From CAZVRZ01 sp964629965 (GTDB taxonomy: Bacteria; Chloroflexota; Anaerolineae; Anaerolineales; UBA4823), in contig CAZVRZ010000060.1 of NCBI GenBank assembly GCA_964629965.1, positions 1-31,861 on the forward strand: DNA of 31,861 nt, given 5' to 3'. How positions within the stretch are numbered: the stretch's first letter is position 1; each line of letters begins with the position of its first letter. Both the position numbers and the translations under genes were made by a program. Below the pieces are notes generated by a model that saw only the letters and a list, made by a program, of their open reading frames with translations, did no database searches and was not told the origin of the DNA. This document shows, piece by piece, positions 1-9,500 of this stretch.

Positions 1-1572
1 ATCGCCTGCCAGGCGGAAAATATAAGAGCCGGCACCGAAGTACACAGTGCGGGTGAAACGAGCGGAAAAGTTATCGGCGGGCATGAGCGGAATGCCCCTG
101 ACGGGATTGTTCCACCCCCAATCGACATCCAGGTTCGACTGGTTCTGGCAGACGTAGACCGAGCCATTCAAGCTGGTATTGTTCCAATACTCAGCCCGCC
201 AGCCGGTTATGGCAGGGCACAAGGCTCCAGTCGACCAACCAAAGCGGGCCGTGGCGCCGCCGCCGTTTTCGTAATATTCGATCCGGATGGTATGCGTGCC
301 GGGAGTCATGTTGAGCGAGACGCGATATTCCGTTTGCCCCTGATCCCACCAGGCATTGATGATCTGGGTATTGTCGATCCAGACCCTGATACCATCATCA
401 GCAGTTGCAATGAAAGTCTGCCGGCCTGAAATATAAGCCTGGCCGGTCCAGCGGGCCGAAAATCCATCTGCCGGTACGCCGAAAGGACTGCCAAATCCCC
501 AATTTTGGTTGACAGGCCATCCCTCGCAACGCGTCAGAACCGGGCTGCCGCTCAAGGTACGATTTGAGAAGTATTCGGCCTTATACTGGCCTGAGCAAGA
601 GTTGGCAACCACATTCTTCTCCAGGCGGATGTTATCCACAAACGGCCCATTGTTGACAACGCTGACGTCGCTAGTGAATATAAAGGCGATCCAAACCGAG
701 GTATCGCCCAACAGACTGCCAAGAGAAGGCACACTGCGCAGATCAAGGGTTACGCTACGCCAACCATAAGAGTTACCGCTAGTGCGATAGCCGGAGAAGT
801 TGGTGCCGTTAGCCGAAGCATACCAGCCAAAGTAATCGTAATTGGATTCGGATTGGTTCCAATATTGGAAGGTCAGGCGCGCTTCGCTGGCATTGCTCAA
901 ATTCACAGGGCCATACACCATCCAAGAGTTCATATTGTTGGCATAGTAGTAATAGGCCGGGTCTTTCGCGTTGGCGCCGCCATTGCCAGCCCAGGCGCTC
1001 CAAGAACCGGAAGCCGCCTTGGCATCATCATCGTCCCAGTAGTATTCCCCATAACTAGCGCCGTTGTTGTCGAAGGCGCGCCAGCTCCCGTTGGGGAAAG
1101 CGCCTTCGAAGCCTTCGTTGAGCAAAGTGGTCCAGCCATCCACCGCCTGGGGTTGAGAGAGATCTACTTCCATCTGAACTTTCTCTGCATCGAATGACGC
1201 ACCCGGTTCGGTTTCGCCAGCGACCGGCTCCAACTTGCCATCTTGCACGCCAGTCACCTGGTCGATCGATTTGGGCGTCTCGTTCACCGCTGCCTCACGA
1301 CCAATCTCCTGGCTGGCCTCGTCAAAGGTTTGTTCTGCGCCTTCTTGCTGCAAGAGCCAACTCTGATCCAGGTTGGTAGTATCGGTGAGAACCTGGGTAA
1401 ATTGAGCGGCCGATTGCAGGCCGCCCTGGAACGTACTGGCGGCCGGAGCAGCCAGCAAACGGTCGTCCGGCTGCTGCCAGGCGGCCGATCGGGTGGAAGC
1501 AGCCGCGGGCTGCGGCAGCACACCAGAAAGGATCAGGATCAGCGAAAGAACACAAACAAGCATTTTTTTCAT
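1..1572 (-). CDS. Secreted PA14-domain protein, 3' end outside window
   Basis: The reverse strand is open from an ATG at 1572 to the window edge: 524 residues, no stop. The start follows a strong GGAGGTG Shine-Dalgarno sequence (1577-1583). Residues 1-26 form a signal peptide (MKKMLVCVLS, hydrophobic core, AAAS). Residues about 27-145 are low-complexity and Gln/Glu-rich. Residues about 150-318 resemble the jelly-roll region beginning NEGFEG...FPNGSW that is known from immune-inhibitor-A-like and choice-of-anchor proteins. A PA14 domain spans about 328-446 (KAEYFSNRTLSG, then TADDGIRVWID), and a second starts near 457 (WRAEYWNNTSLNG). PA14 domains usually bind glycans or sit beside secreted enzymes; no catalytic domain is visible in this part. 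The role is probably surface-exposed carbohydrate binding. It diverges from the sigma-factor gene across 145 bp. Confidence 0.88.
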   Translation of the reverse strand, partial: MKKMLVCVLSLILILSGVLPQPAAASTRSAAWQQPDDRLLAAPAASTFQGGLQSAAQFTQVLTDTTNLDQSWLLQQEGAEQTFDEASQEIGREAAVNETPKSIDQVTGVQDGKLEPVAGETEPGASFDAEKVQMEVDLSQPQAVDGWTTLLNEGFEGAFPNGSWRAFDNNGASYGEYYWDDDDAKAASGSWSAWAGNGGANAKDPAYYYYANNMNSWMVYGPVNLSNASEARLTFQYWNQSESNYDYFGWYASANGTNFSGYRTSGNSYGWRSVTLDLRSVPSLGSLLGDTSVWIAFIFTSDVSVVNNGPFVDNIRLEKNVVANSCSGQYKAEYFSNRTLSGSPVLTRCEGWPVNQNWGFGSPFGVPADGFSARWTGQAYISGRQTFIATADDGIRVWIDNTQIINAWWDQGQTEYRVSLNMTPGTHTIRIEYYENGGGATARFGWSTGALCPAITGWRAEYWNNTSLNGSVYVCQNQSNLDVDWGWNNPVRGIPLMPADNFSARFTRTVYFGAGSYIFRLAGD

Positions 1573-1717
1573 TTGACACCTCCAAAAATTGGTAAAATGG
1601 GTAGATATGTGAAGCCGCTGAAAGCTTCTTGCATATCCTTGAATTTCTTATGCACAAAAAGAGCAAAAGTGTGGCAAAATATTACAAGCAGAAGCGATAA
1701 TTCGGGCGCGATAATCC

Positions 1718-2512
1718 GTGACGGAAAGGAAACTCACAAAACCCGTGCAAAGCGAATCCAGGGAAGAAAACAAAACCTTCTTCTTACGCGCGGCAGCTTG
1801 CGCGCAAAGCATGGTGGAAAAGTACAAATGGGCGCTTTTAACGTCAGATGAACTGGCCGCCAGGATCGTGAAGGTTTTGCAGCCGCAAGCCAGCCAGGAA
1901 GATATAAAAACAGAGGCGTTGCGAGAATACGGCACCTGTCTTTATGAAAGCTGCCGGCAAAAGCGAGACAGAGATCGACAGAACCTGAGCTATACCGAAC
2001 TGCACCAATTCCTGATAGCTTCCGCGAGGAAAAGATGGCCCGACATGGCCGAGCAAGCGGCTCAAGATGGCCTCACTCTGGTACACGCGCAGCTTGAGCA
2101 ATGCAAAAGCCCGCAGAGCTTCTTGTTTTTTGCCCTAGCCAAGCTGCGCCAGGCAGCAACGGATATTATTCGGGCACGCAGGCGCGAGCGAAAACAAACC
2201 TCCATCGATGATCTTGGCGAAGCGAGCGCCAAACCAGGCGAGGCCCGAGAGCAGAGGAATGAGCTGGAGGAGCAGACGCAAACCCAAGAACAATTGCAAG
2301 CATTGCTGGAAGCATTGGCGCGCCTGCCGGACAATCGCAAACGCCTGGTCATCTGGTGGAAATTTGTCGCAGAGTGTTCAGACAGCGAGATCGCCGGCCG
2401 GCTGGGCGAAACCGTTGAGAATGTGCGCGTCTTGCGGAATCGCGGCCTGAAAGAACTTCAGCAAGATCCCCGTCTGGGCGCTTATTTTCCAACCAAACAT
2501 ACAGATGTGTAA
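1718..2512 (+). CDS. Sigma-70 family (ECF-like) RNA polymerase sigma factor
   Basis: 264 residues from a GTG, the first possible start after an in-frame TAA at 1712; an ATG at 1811 is an alternative and neither has a strong ribosome binding site. Residues about 108-160 fit sigma region 2 (QDGLTLVHAQL, then FALAKLRQAATDIIRARRRE), and residues about 193-255 fit a region 4 helix-turn-helix (LEALARLPDNRKRLV, SDSEIAGRLGETVENVRVLRNRGLKEL). The 100-residue N-terminal extension is unusual for an ECF factor. The gene is followed 41 bp later by a double zinc-motif protein that looks like its anti-sigma partner. The pair faces a TPR-CHAT protease gene. The product probably directs RNA polymerase to a small regulon; I saw no convincing autoregulatory promoter upstream. 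Confidence 0.85.
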   Translation: MTERKLTKPVQSESREENKTFFLRAAACAQSMVEKYKWALLTSDELAARIVKVLQPQASQEDIKTEALREYGTCLYESCRQKRDRDRQNLSYTELHQFLIASARKRWPDMAEQAAQDGLTLVHAQLEQCKSPQSFLFFALAKLRQAATDIIRARRRERKQTSIDDLGEASAKPGEAREQRNELEEQTQTQEQLQALLEALARLPDNRKRLVIWWKFVAECSDSEIAGRLGETVENVRVLRNRGLKELQQDPRLGAYFPTKHTDV

Positions 2513-2553
2513 TGTTCAAGAGTGATCCTGCTCTTATGGATAGAGGGTGAAAT

Positions 2554-3369
2554 ATGAAAGCGTTGAAATGCAACCGGGCGCTGCAGCAACTGCAAGCCCA
2601 TTTTGAAAACCCATCCAACCGTAAAAGGTCGATCAAAACGGCATTGGAGCATATACTAAGCTGTGAAAACTGCCGCTCCCGGCTGTTAACGCTGAAGCAG
2701 GCTGCCGCCAGCCAGATGGAAGATCCCATCCACTGTGAAGAATGCCAGCAGCGCTTGCCGGATTTCCTGCAAGCGAGCATAGAGGCCGGCATTCTGCCGG
2801 ATGGATTGGAACAGGTAAGCATCCACCTAAAAACATGCCCCCATTGTTTGCGAGTTTATCAAGATTTGCAAGAGATGACTCGCTCCGTATACCAGGATTG
2901 GGAAGAAGCGCCGCAGCAATTTGCTCCCCCCGATCTATCCTTCCTGGAGACCGCCAGAACACCACCGAACAGCCTTTTATGGTCGCTGAACGAAACAGGA
3001 AGAATGATCGTAGAATTTACCCGGGAATGGCTCGAGGCCGCCTCCAGAACAGCCGGGCCGGCGCCGGCATTCGCCATGCGCTCATCGGGAGAGGCGCTGC
3101 AGGCAGCAGCGGGAGAGGCCGAGATCGATCTGGAGGTGAGTTTTACTATCGAGCCCGAAGGCGCTCATCCGGATACCTGCACCATTGGCGTGGAAGTGAA
3201 TATTCCAAGCAAAGGCGGCTGGCCCAACCTGGCGAACAGCGAAGTGCTCCTGACTCGAGGAGATATGGTCAACCGGGAAACAACAGACGCTTTTGGGCAG
3301 GCGCATTTCGACGGCATCCCAACCAAAGAATTGGGCGCCCTCCTCTTCGAAATCATCCCGGCGCGCTGA
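2554..3369 (+). CDS. Zinc-binding anti-sigma-like protein with C-terminal beta domain
   Basis: 271 residues; the ATG follows GAGGGTGA with good spacing. Two zinc-binding anti-sigma (ZAS-type HxxxCxxC) motifs are visible: H33, C37, C40 (HILSCENC), and H91, C95, C98 (HLKTCPHC), with an extra HCEEC at 60-64. The second half of the zinc region resembles zf-HC2. No transmembrane segment is seen, so it should be cytoplasmic, unlike most anti-sigma factors of extracytoplasmic signalling. A linker (about 100-185) leads to a beta-rich C-terminal domain (about 185-271; DAFGQAHFDGIP) resembling carboxypeptidase-regulatory-like folds. It is in an operon with the sigma gene. The last 17 bp overlap the end of the convergent CHAT gene. 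Inference: it holds the sigma factor and may be the CHAT protease target. Confidence 0.75.
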   Translation: MKALKCNRALQQLQAHFENPSNRKRSIKTALEHILSCENCRSRLLTLKQAAASQMEDPIHCEECQQRLPDFLQASIEAGILPDGLEQVSIHLKTCPHCLRVYQDLQEMTRSVYQDWEEAPQQFAPPDLSFLETARTPPNSLLWSLNETGRMIVEFTREWLEAASRTAGPAPAFAMRSSGEALQAAAGEAEIDLEVSFTIEPEGAHPDTCTIGVEVNIPSKGGWPNLANSEVLLTRGDMVNRETTDAFGQAHFDGIPTKELGALLFEIIPAR

Positions 3370-5584
3370 TCCCCGGGAAGCCCACCACAATGAAAGCCGC
3401 CCAATAATAGGGATCTGCAAAGATCTTATGCTCGGGATCCATCTTCGCCAGTCGATCCTGCCACTCTGGCGAATCTTTCAACCAGGCCCGAGCTTCTTGT
3501 GCAGGCAGGTTCTGCAGGTAAACCTGGGCCGACTTGAGCGCATGGGCAATATCTTCACCATTCAAGATGCCCTGGTACAGTTTTTCTACCAAGAGGCGCG
3601 TCGAAAGATCGTCCACCCGCCACAAGGTCAAGACCAGGTTAGAAGCCCCGGCGCTCAGAAAGGCGCGCGTAAAACCAACCAATTCATCACCACGGCGTAC
3701 CCGACTCAGCCCGCTTTCACATGCGCTGAGAACGACCAGGCTGCCGGAAAGGTGAAGGTTTTGCAAGATATCCAGGGTAGTGATTTTTTCATCCGGGCCA
3801 ATGTTCAGCGAGGAATCCAGGGGAGAAAGCGGGGCAAAATCAGCATGGCAGGCAAAATGCAGCCACCGGTAATTGGCCGCCTGTTGAAAGAAGGCTTCCT
3901 TCTTAGGAATTTCGCCTAACAAAGCCTGCCCACCTGAGAGGCGAGCTACATGGGCGGCCTCGCCTTCCGCAAAGCGCAGACGCGTCGCTCCCTGGCTGTT
4001 GTAACCGATTGCCAGGCAAGGGACGGTTAAGCGTGGCGGCTGAACGGGCATCGAACGAAAGAGAATCGATGCGCTGGGTGCATAAGCCAGGCACGGACCC
4101 GAAGAACGGAGGAACGTATCACCACCGGCGGATAAAAGCGCTTGAAACGGGATATAGTGCAGAGGGCCATGGGGGATCAGGTAGCACACCTGGCTTTGTC
4201 GGAGCAGCAGATCGAAAGGCGCCAGGAGTTCTTGATAGAGTTTCCGCCGAATGAGAGGCTGGAGGAAATGCCTCTCCACAACATGTTCGAGGCGCTGCGG
4301 TCGCAAGGCGTTCGGTGATATCTGGACCTCATGAAATCGAATTTGGTCGCGAGTAACGGCAAAAACAAGCACTTTGGCAGCCGGAAAGCGATGCCGTAAA
4401 AATGCGTCATCGTCCACCGCCCTGCCAGGGCGCGTTTCCAACAAACCTGTCGTGTAATATTCCAGCAACAAAGCCTGCGGCGGCAGGTGAGATTGGATCT
4501 CCGCCAGGCCTAGAGGAACGCTCTCCACATTGCGAGCCAAAGTCGCCCCACCGCTGTCCAGCAAGTCTAAGAAAGCCCTGGCCCGGGCGCGCTCAACCGT
4601 TTCAAAGGCTTTGCCGGTCTCGCCGGCAGCGAGATACAATAAGCACAGATGATCAAAAGCATCCAGGGTAGTGGCAAAGAAAGCAGCCCGGGCCTCGTCC
4701 GATGATATGCCGGCCCGAATCTTTTCTCTTAAGTCCACCGACCGGCAATAACAATCAATGGCAGCAGGGAGATCGTTGTGATCCTGGTGCAGCAAACCCA
4801 GGTTGGAAAGCACATCTGCTGCTTCATAAGACTCATCCAATTCTATAAAGGACTGCAAAGCGCGCTGGAAACAGGCCTCGGCCTGGATCGAATCGCCAAG
4901 GCGGTGATGGATTTCCCCCTGGTTGTTAAGGGAACGGGCAATTCCATCCAAGTCGTCAGACGCCTGGCAAAATTCCAGGTCTTTTTGAAAGCACTGTAGC
5001 GCCTGCGTCCATTCACGCCGGTCGCGATAGATCAATCCTTCCGTATTCCAAACAGATCCCTCCAGCCAGCGAAATTCCATTGTTTCGGTTTCGCATTTCG
5101 ATAGTATACTGAGAGCATGCCGACAACAAGCGAGGGCTTCAGGCAAGACATCCGCGTCAAAATCACCGCTAGTAAAACCACGCTCGTAAACAATCGCCAT
5201 GTTTTTAAGGATTTTGGCCTGATCGATTGGCTGTTGCAAGGATTGAAAAAGCGCCAGTGCCTGCTTGTAGGTCTGGATGGCTTCGGGCCAACGGCCCAGG
5301 TATTCTTGGGTAACACCCAAAGCAATCAAAACCCGCCCGGATAAATCTATTGGAGGTTCACCCAGCCAAACACGCCGCAAGATGCGTTCTGCCTCAGCCC
5401 AATCATTATCCCTTTCGTTGAGCAAGAGAGCACGGCAATAGTCACACCATTGACTCGCACTTTTGGTCGTAAGAGCTTCCTGCTGTAATAGCAGCAAGAG
5501 TTGTTCGCAGGTTTGAATATCATTGCGTTGGAGGGCACTTAAATATTTTTCTACCAGGTTCTGATCATCATTTTTCTCTGGCAC
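3353..5584 (-). CDS. TPR-CHAT domain caspase-like protease
   Basis: 743 residues from a GTG at 5584 with AGGAGT at 5594-5599. Residues about 5-345 are helical tetratricopeptide repeats (for example LGRWPEAIQTYKQAL, LGDSIQAEACFQRAL). Residues about 365-743 are a CHAT domain (caspase HetF-associated with TPRs), a clan CD cysteine protease fold. The catalytic His is H580 in HFACHADF and the catalytic Cys is C622 in LSACESG; both are present. The family-typical RRGDELVGFTRAFLSAGA, LTLWRVDD and DPYYWAAFIVVG segments follow, so the domain looks complete and active. There is no signal peptide or membrane segment, so it is cytoplasmic. TPRs usually sense a partner that unlocks the protease. It runs convergently into the sigma/anti-sigma pair, and its start lies 30 bp from the next plus-strand gene. 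The substrate is unknown; the adjacent zinc protein is the natural candidate. Confidence 0.92.
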   Translation of the reverse strand: MPEKNDDQNLVEKYLSALQRNDIQTCEQLLLLLQQEALTTKSASQWCDYCRALLLNERDNDWAEAERILRRVWLGEPPIDLSGRVLIALGVTQEYLGRWPEAIQTYKQALALFQSLQQPIDQAKILKNMAIVYERGFTSGDFDADVLPEALACCRHALSILSKCETETMEFRWLEGSVWNTEGLIYRDRREWTQALQCFQKDLEFCQASDDLDGIARSLNNQGEIHHRLGDSIQAEACFQRALQSFIELDESYEAADVLSNLGLLHQDHNDLPAAIDCYCRSVDLREKIRAGISSDEARAAFFATTLDAFDHLCLLYLAAGETGKAFETVERARARAFLDLLDSGGATLARNVESVPLGLAEIQSHLPPQALLLEYYTTGLLETRPGRAVDDDAFLRHRFPAAKVLVFAVTRDQIRFHEVQISPNALRPQRLEHVVERHFLQPLIRRKLYQELLAPFDLLLRQSQVCYLIPHGPLHYIPFQALLSAGGDTFLRSSGPCLAYAPSASILFRSMPVQPPRLTVPCLAIGYNSQGATRLRFAEGEAAHVARLSGGQALLGEIPKKEAFFQQAANYRWLHFACHADFAPLSPLDSSLNIGPDEKITTLDILQNLHLSGSLVVLSACESGLSRVRRGDELVGFTRAFLSAGASNLVLTLWRVDDLSTRLLVEKLYQGILNGEDIAHALKSAQVYLQNLPAQEARAWLKDSPEWQDRLAKMDPEHKIFADPYYWAAFIVVGFPGISAPG

Positions 5585-5614
5585 GAATTATTGACTCCTG
5601 AGGGAATAAAACGT

Positions 5615-6490
5615 ATGAACCGTCCCAACCTGAAAATCCACAAACATCTTATGTTAACCGTTTTGGCGGGTTTGCTGCTAACCCTGGCATTTTGCGCCTG
5701 GCGAGGAAGCGCTGCCTCGTTTACCACAGCCTACGCCGCAGAGCCAACGGAGCAGCGAAATCGCCTGGCGGCGCAGGAGAGCGGCCTATCTCCATTTCTA
5801 TATATTATACCCAGCTCGGATGGAACAGAGTTGCTGATCGGAGCCTCGGGGTTGAGTGAATCCATGGGCATTCCCTATGTCAATCTTATGTTTGGCCCAG
5901 GCTCACACAAGCGCTCGTACACCATGGCCTATTCCGATACGGTCGAGGCGCACGTGGTCACCATCCCGGGATTGACGCCGCTCACCGACATGGATGCTTC
6001 GCTCGATATTACGACCACCACCGGCCTGAATTCCGGCGAGGTTTTCTTCAGCCGGTCGTATGTGCCAGGGCTGGACACCCAAACGCTGTACTCGGCAGAT
6101 GGGAACCTGGATATCAGCATCGTCCTCACAGATACAATCCCATTTGACACTTACATCGTGATCGCACCCAGTTATGCTCCTCCCGCTCCCCTGCCGGTGG
6201 GATACCGCCAGGTGGGAAACATATACACGATCAGAGCTGCAGATGCGTTCATCCAAACTAACCGGCCAATGATCCTGCGCATGTACTACAGCGACCTGAT
6301 CCTGGGTGGCGTAGACCCGGCATCTCTGGCGATCTTAGCCTGGGACGCGGCCAGACAGCGTTGGGAAAACCTGGCAGGGCTACATGCCTCTGCCAATCAA
6401 TACTGGTCTGCCACCATCAATCGCTTCACCACATATACCCTGGCAACAAGGCTGCAAACTCTAGTTTATTTACCCACAATCCTTCGTTAA
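5615..6490 (+). CDS. Secreted protein matching the C-terminal module of the next gene
   Basis: 291 residues. The ATG at 5615 is preferred over a TTG at 5591 because GAGGGA (5601-5605 region) sits 9 bases before it. Residues about 10-42 are a signal peptide (VLAGLLLTLAFCAW, ending near AYAA). The mature part is beta-rich, without a named domain I recognise. It aligns by eye with the last 240 residues of the following gene: GLS, FGPG and SYTMAYS against GLS, FGPG and SLTMSYS; then YSADGNLDI against YANDGNLSL; ILRMYYSDLIL against VLKMIYHQALL; and a Trp-rich strand. Both end in VYLP.I[LI]R. It lies 14 bp upstream of that gene in the same operon. Possible roles are a partner, inhibitor or free copy of the protease's C-terminal module; the function is unproven. 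Confidence 0.8.
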   Translation: MNRPNLKIHKHLMLTVLAGLLLTLAFCAWRGSAASFTTAYAAEPTEQRNRLAAQESGLSPFLYIIPSSDGTELLIGASGLSESMGIPYVNLMFGPGSHKRSYTMAYSDTVEAHVVTIPGLTPLTDMDASLDITTTTGLNSGEVFFSRSYVPGLDTQTLYSADGNLDISIVLTDTIPFDTYIVIAPSYAPPAPLPVGYRQVGNIYTIRAADAFIQTNRPMILRMYYSDLILGGVDPASLAILAWDAARQRWENLAGLHASANQYWSATINRFTTYTLATRLQTLVYLPTILR

Positions 6491-6504
6491 GTATAGGTTT
6501 CCTT

Positions 6505-9500
6505 ATGAACACCTTGCGCACCCATCCATCGATCTTCCACCGGGCCAGTCATTTTCGCCAGGCAGCGATATCTGGCGCTTTTTTGCTTTTCTTAAGCATT
6601 TTCCTATTGCGAGAACAGATCCAAAATACGCTCGAGGTGCAAGCCGCCCAGGTCGAGCCGCGGCCGGCTGCGCCGGGCATCCGCTTTTCGGGAGGCTGGG
6701 CGTCGAGAGAAACTCACAACACTTCGGAAGTGACCTGGGGAGATATTAACGGCGATGGCGCACTCGACCTGGCAGTGAGCAACGGAAGCACTCTCGGAGG
6801 CCAGGTCAACGAGGTATACCTGAACAACGGCCGGGGAAACCTGCAATTGGGGTGGCAATCTGTTGGTGATGAAAGGATGACCATCAGCCAGGCGTTAGGC
6901 GACCTGGACGGCGACGGCGACCTGGATTTGGCTTATGGCAACGACCAGGATGTGAGCCAGGTTTACAAGAACGCCGGGGACGGAACCTTCAGCCTGGCCT
7001 GGGAGTCTACGGGCTACGCAATGACCACTCGCAGCATTGCCTTGGGCGACCTGGAAAATGATGGCGATCTCGACCTGGCTATTGGCAACATAGGACAGGT
7101 CAACCAGGTCTATCGCAATGACGGCAGCGGTAATTTCACGCTGGCATGGGAGTCCACCGGCGACGAAAGCTCTACCCAATGCATGGCCTGGGGAGATATG
7201 GATGGCGACGGCTACCAGGATCTGGTGATCGGGAACAACAATGCCCAGGTGAACCAGGTTTACCGCAACAACGGCAACGGTGGTTTCAGCCTGGCGTGGG
7301 AATCCAGCGGAGACGTGCACGAAACGGTTGAGGCGGCCTTGGGAGATATGGATGGCGACGCCGATCTGGATATAGCCATTGCCAATACCGATTTGAACAA
7401 CGGGCAAGCCAAACAGGTCTACCGCAATAACGGCAGCATGCAATTTGCGTTGGCCTGGGAATCTAGCGGCGACACAAGAGGCACCTGGGATGTTGCCTGG
7501 GGCGATGCCGATGGCGACGGCGACCTGGACCTGGCCTTTGGCAGCACCGGGGCGGCCAACCAGGTCTATCGCAACGATGGCAATGGCAGCTTCAGCCTGG
7601 GGTGGGAATCCACCGGTGACATCAAGGCCACCTACAGCGTGGCCTGGGGCGATGCGGATCATGACGGCGACCTGGACCTGGCCTTCGGCAACTCTACCAG
7701 CCAGATCAACCAGGTTTATCTTAACAACAGCGACTGGGGGGCCACGCTGGCCTGGTCGGCCCCCGAGGCGAACAAAACCCAAAGCGTAGCGCTGGGGGAT
7801 ATGGATGGCGATGGCGATCTGGATATCGCCTGTGCAAACTACGGCAAACTGGCCAACCAGGTATATCGTAATGATGCGAATAACACGTTCACACCAGCCT
7901 GGGAATCGGGCGATTTGAAAGACACTACCAGCGTCGCCTGGGGCGACATGGACGGCGACGGCGACCTGGACCTAGCTTTTGGCAACGCCGACGATGCGCA
8001 AGGAGGCGAAGTCAACCAGGTCTACCGCAACGATGGCAGCGGTAATTTTTCATTGGCATGGGAGTCCACCGGCGATCTGAAAAACACCTACAGCGTAGCC
8101 TGGGGGGATATGGATGGCGACGGCGATCTAGACCTGGCCTTTGCGAACGGCTCGACCGGGCTATTCATGGAAGGGCAGATCAACCAGGTTTATCGCAACA
8201 ACGGCAACGGGAGTTTCTCGCCGGCCTGGGAGTCTACCGGCGAACTCAAAGATACTGCCAGCGTGGCATGGGGAGATGTGGACAGCGATGGCGACCTGGA
8301 TCTGGTCTTTGGCAATCGCAAAGATTTTGATGGGGATATCAACCAGGTTTATCTCAATAACGGCAGCGGAAGTTTTCGCCTGGGGTGGGAATCCACGGAT
8401 GACGCCGAGTGGACCGAAGAAATCGCATTGGGGGACATGGATGGCGACGGCGACCTGGATATGGTGGTAGCCAACACTTTGCAAGTGAACCAGGTTTTCT
8501 ATAACGATGGCACAGGGAATTTCAGCCCGGCCTGGGAATCGACCGGCGACACCCAGGCTACCTCCAGCATATCGTTGGGAGACGTGGATGGTGACGGAGA
8601 CCTGGATATCGCTTTTGGAAACCTGACCGGCCTGACCGGCGGGGCCGTCAACCAGGTTTATCGGAACGAAGGGAATGGTAATTACACGCTAATTTGGGAT
8701 ACTAGCGGCAACCTGAAAGATACCAGCAGCACGGCCTGGGGCGATATGGACAGAGACGGCGACCTGGATTTGGTATTTGGCAACGACCAGGGCGTCAACC
8801 AGATCTACGCAAACCATCGCCTGCCTGCAGCAGGCCTGCCCGACACGCCGCCCAGCATCGCCATCTTCCGGCCGGATGGAACGGACAACGCCGGCGATTA
8901 TTCAGCAGCGATCATCCTGAACAGCACCTCGATCGCCATACCTTACAAGCTGTACGACGCCGAAGGCGACCCGGCTCCTATGATCCGCGCTTATTATTCT
9001 GTGGCCGGCGGCGGGCAATGGCTGCCGGCGACTGCTGCTGCGGACGTTCAAACCACGGATCTACACACCGCGCCCTGGCCGGCCGGCACCTCGCATACCT
9101 TCACCTGGAATGCGGCAGCTGACCTGATCAAGAGCGATCATGTTGCCTTTCGCATTGAGGTTTACCAGGGAGCAGCCGGCCCCTACCAATGGCCGTACAC
9201 AGCAGTGCAAAGCGCTTCGTTTCGAGTAGAACAACCATGGTTCATCCGGGTCGTGGACGAGCAGGGAGCGCCCATTCCCGGCGCAACGATCTATCGGGAT
9301 GGGCAGGCCATTACACAAACGCTGACCGGAGCGACCACAACCGATGGAATGGGCTTGCTGAACCCGGGAAGCCTGGCAATTGGAACGAAGTTGACCACAC
9401 TGGTAATGCAGAAAGAGCAGCCGACCGGGCGTGACGGACACGATGGCTGGGCATACCGGATCTACACATCGAACGTTGGTTGGGCGGCAAACGGAGCCTT

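Noticed and set aside
1573..1717. Promoters in the gap between the PA14 and sigma-factor genes
   Set aside because: Several AT-rich hexamers are present (for example TTGAAT at 1639), but no pair has acceptable spacing on either strand.
1718..5584. A full Craspase (type III-E) locus
   Set aside because: Only the sigma, anti-sigma-like and TPR-CHAT analogues are seen. No gRAMP, Cas1/2, or repeat array lies within the window, and the zinc protein shows no recognisable likeness to Csx30.
6895..7782. Long antisense open frame opposite the FG-GAP repeats
   Set aside because: Its repetitive Val/Ala/Ile-rich translation simply mirrors the repeats of the real gene.
6738..8820. Regularly spaced DNA repeats resembling an array
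   Set aside because: They are in-frame FG-GAP coding repeats with diverged units of varying length, not identical repeats with unique spacers; no CRISPR array is present.
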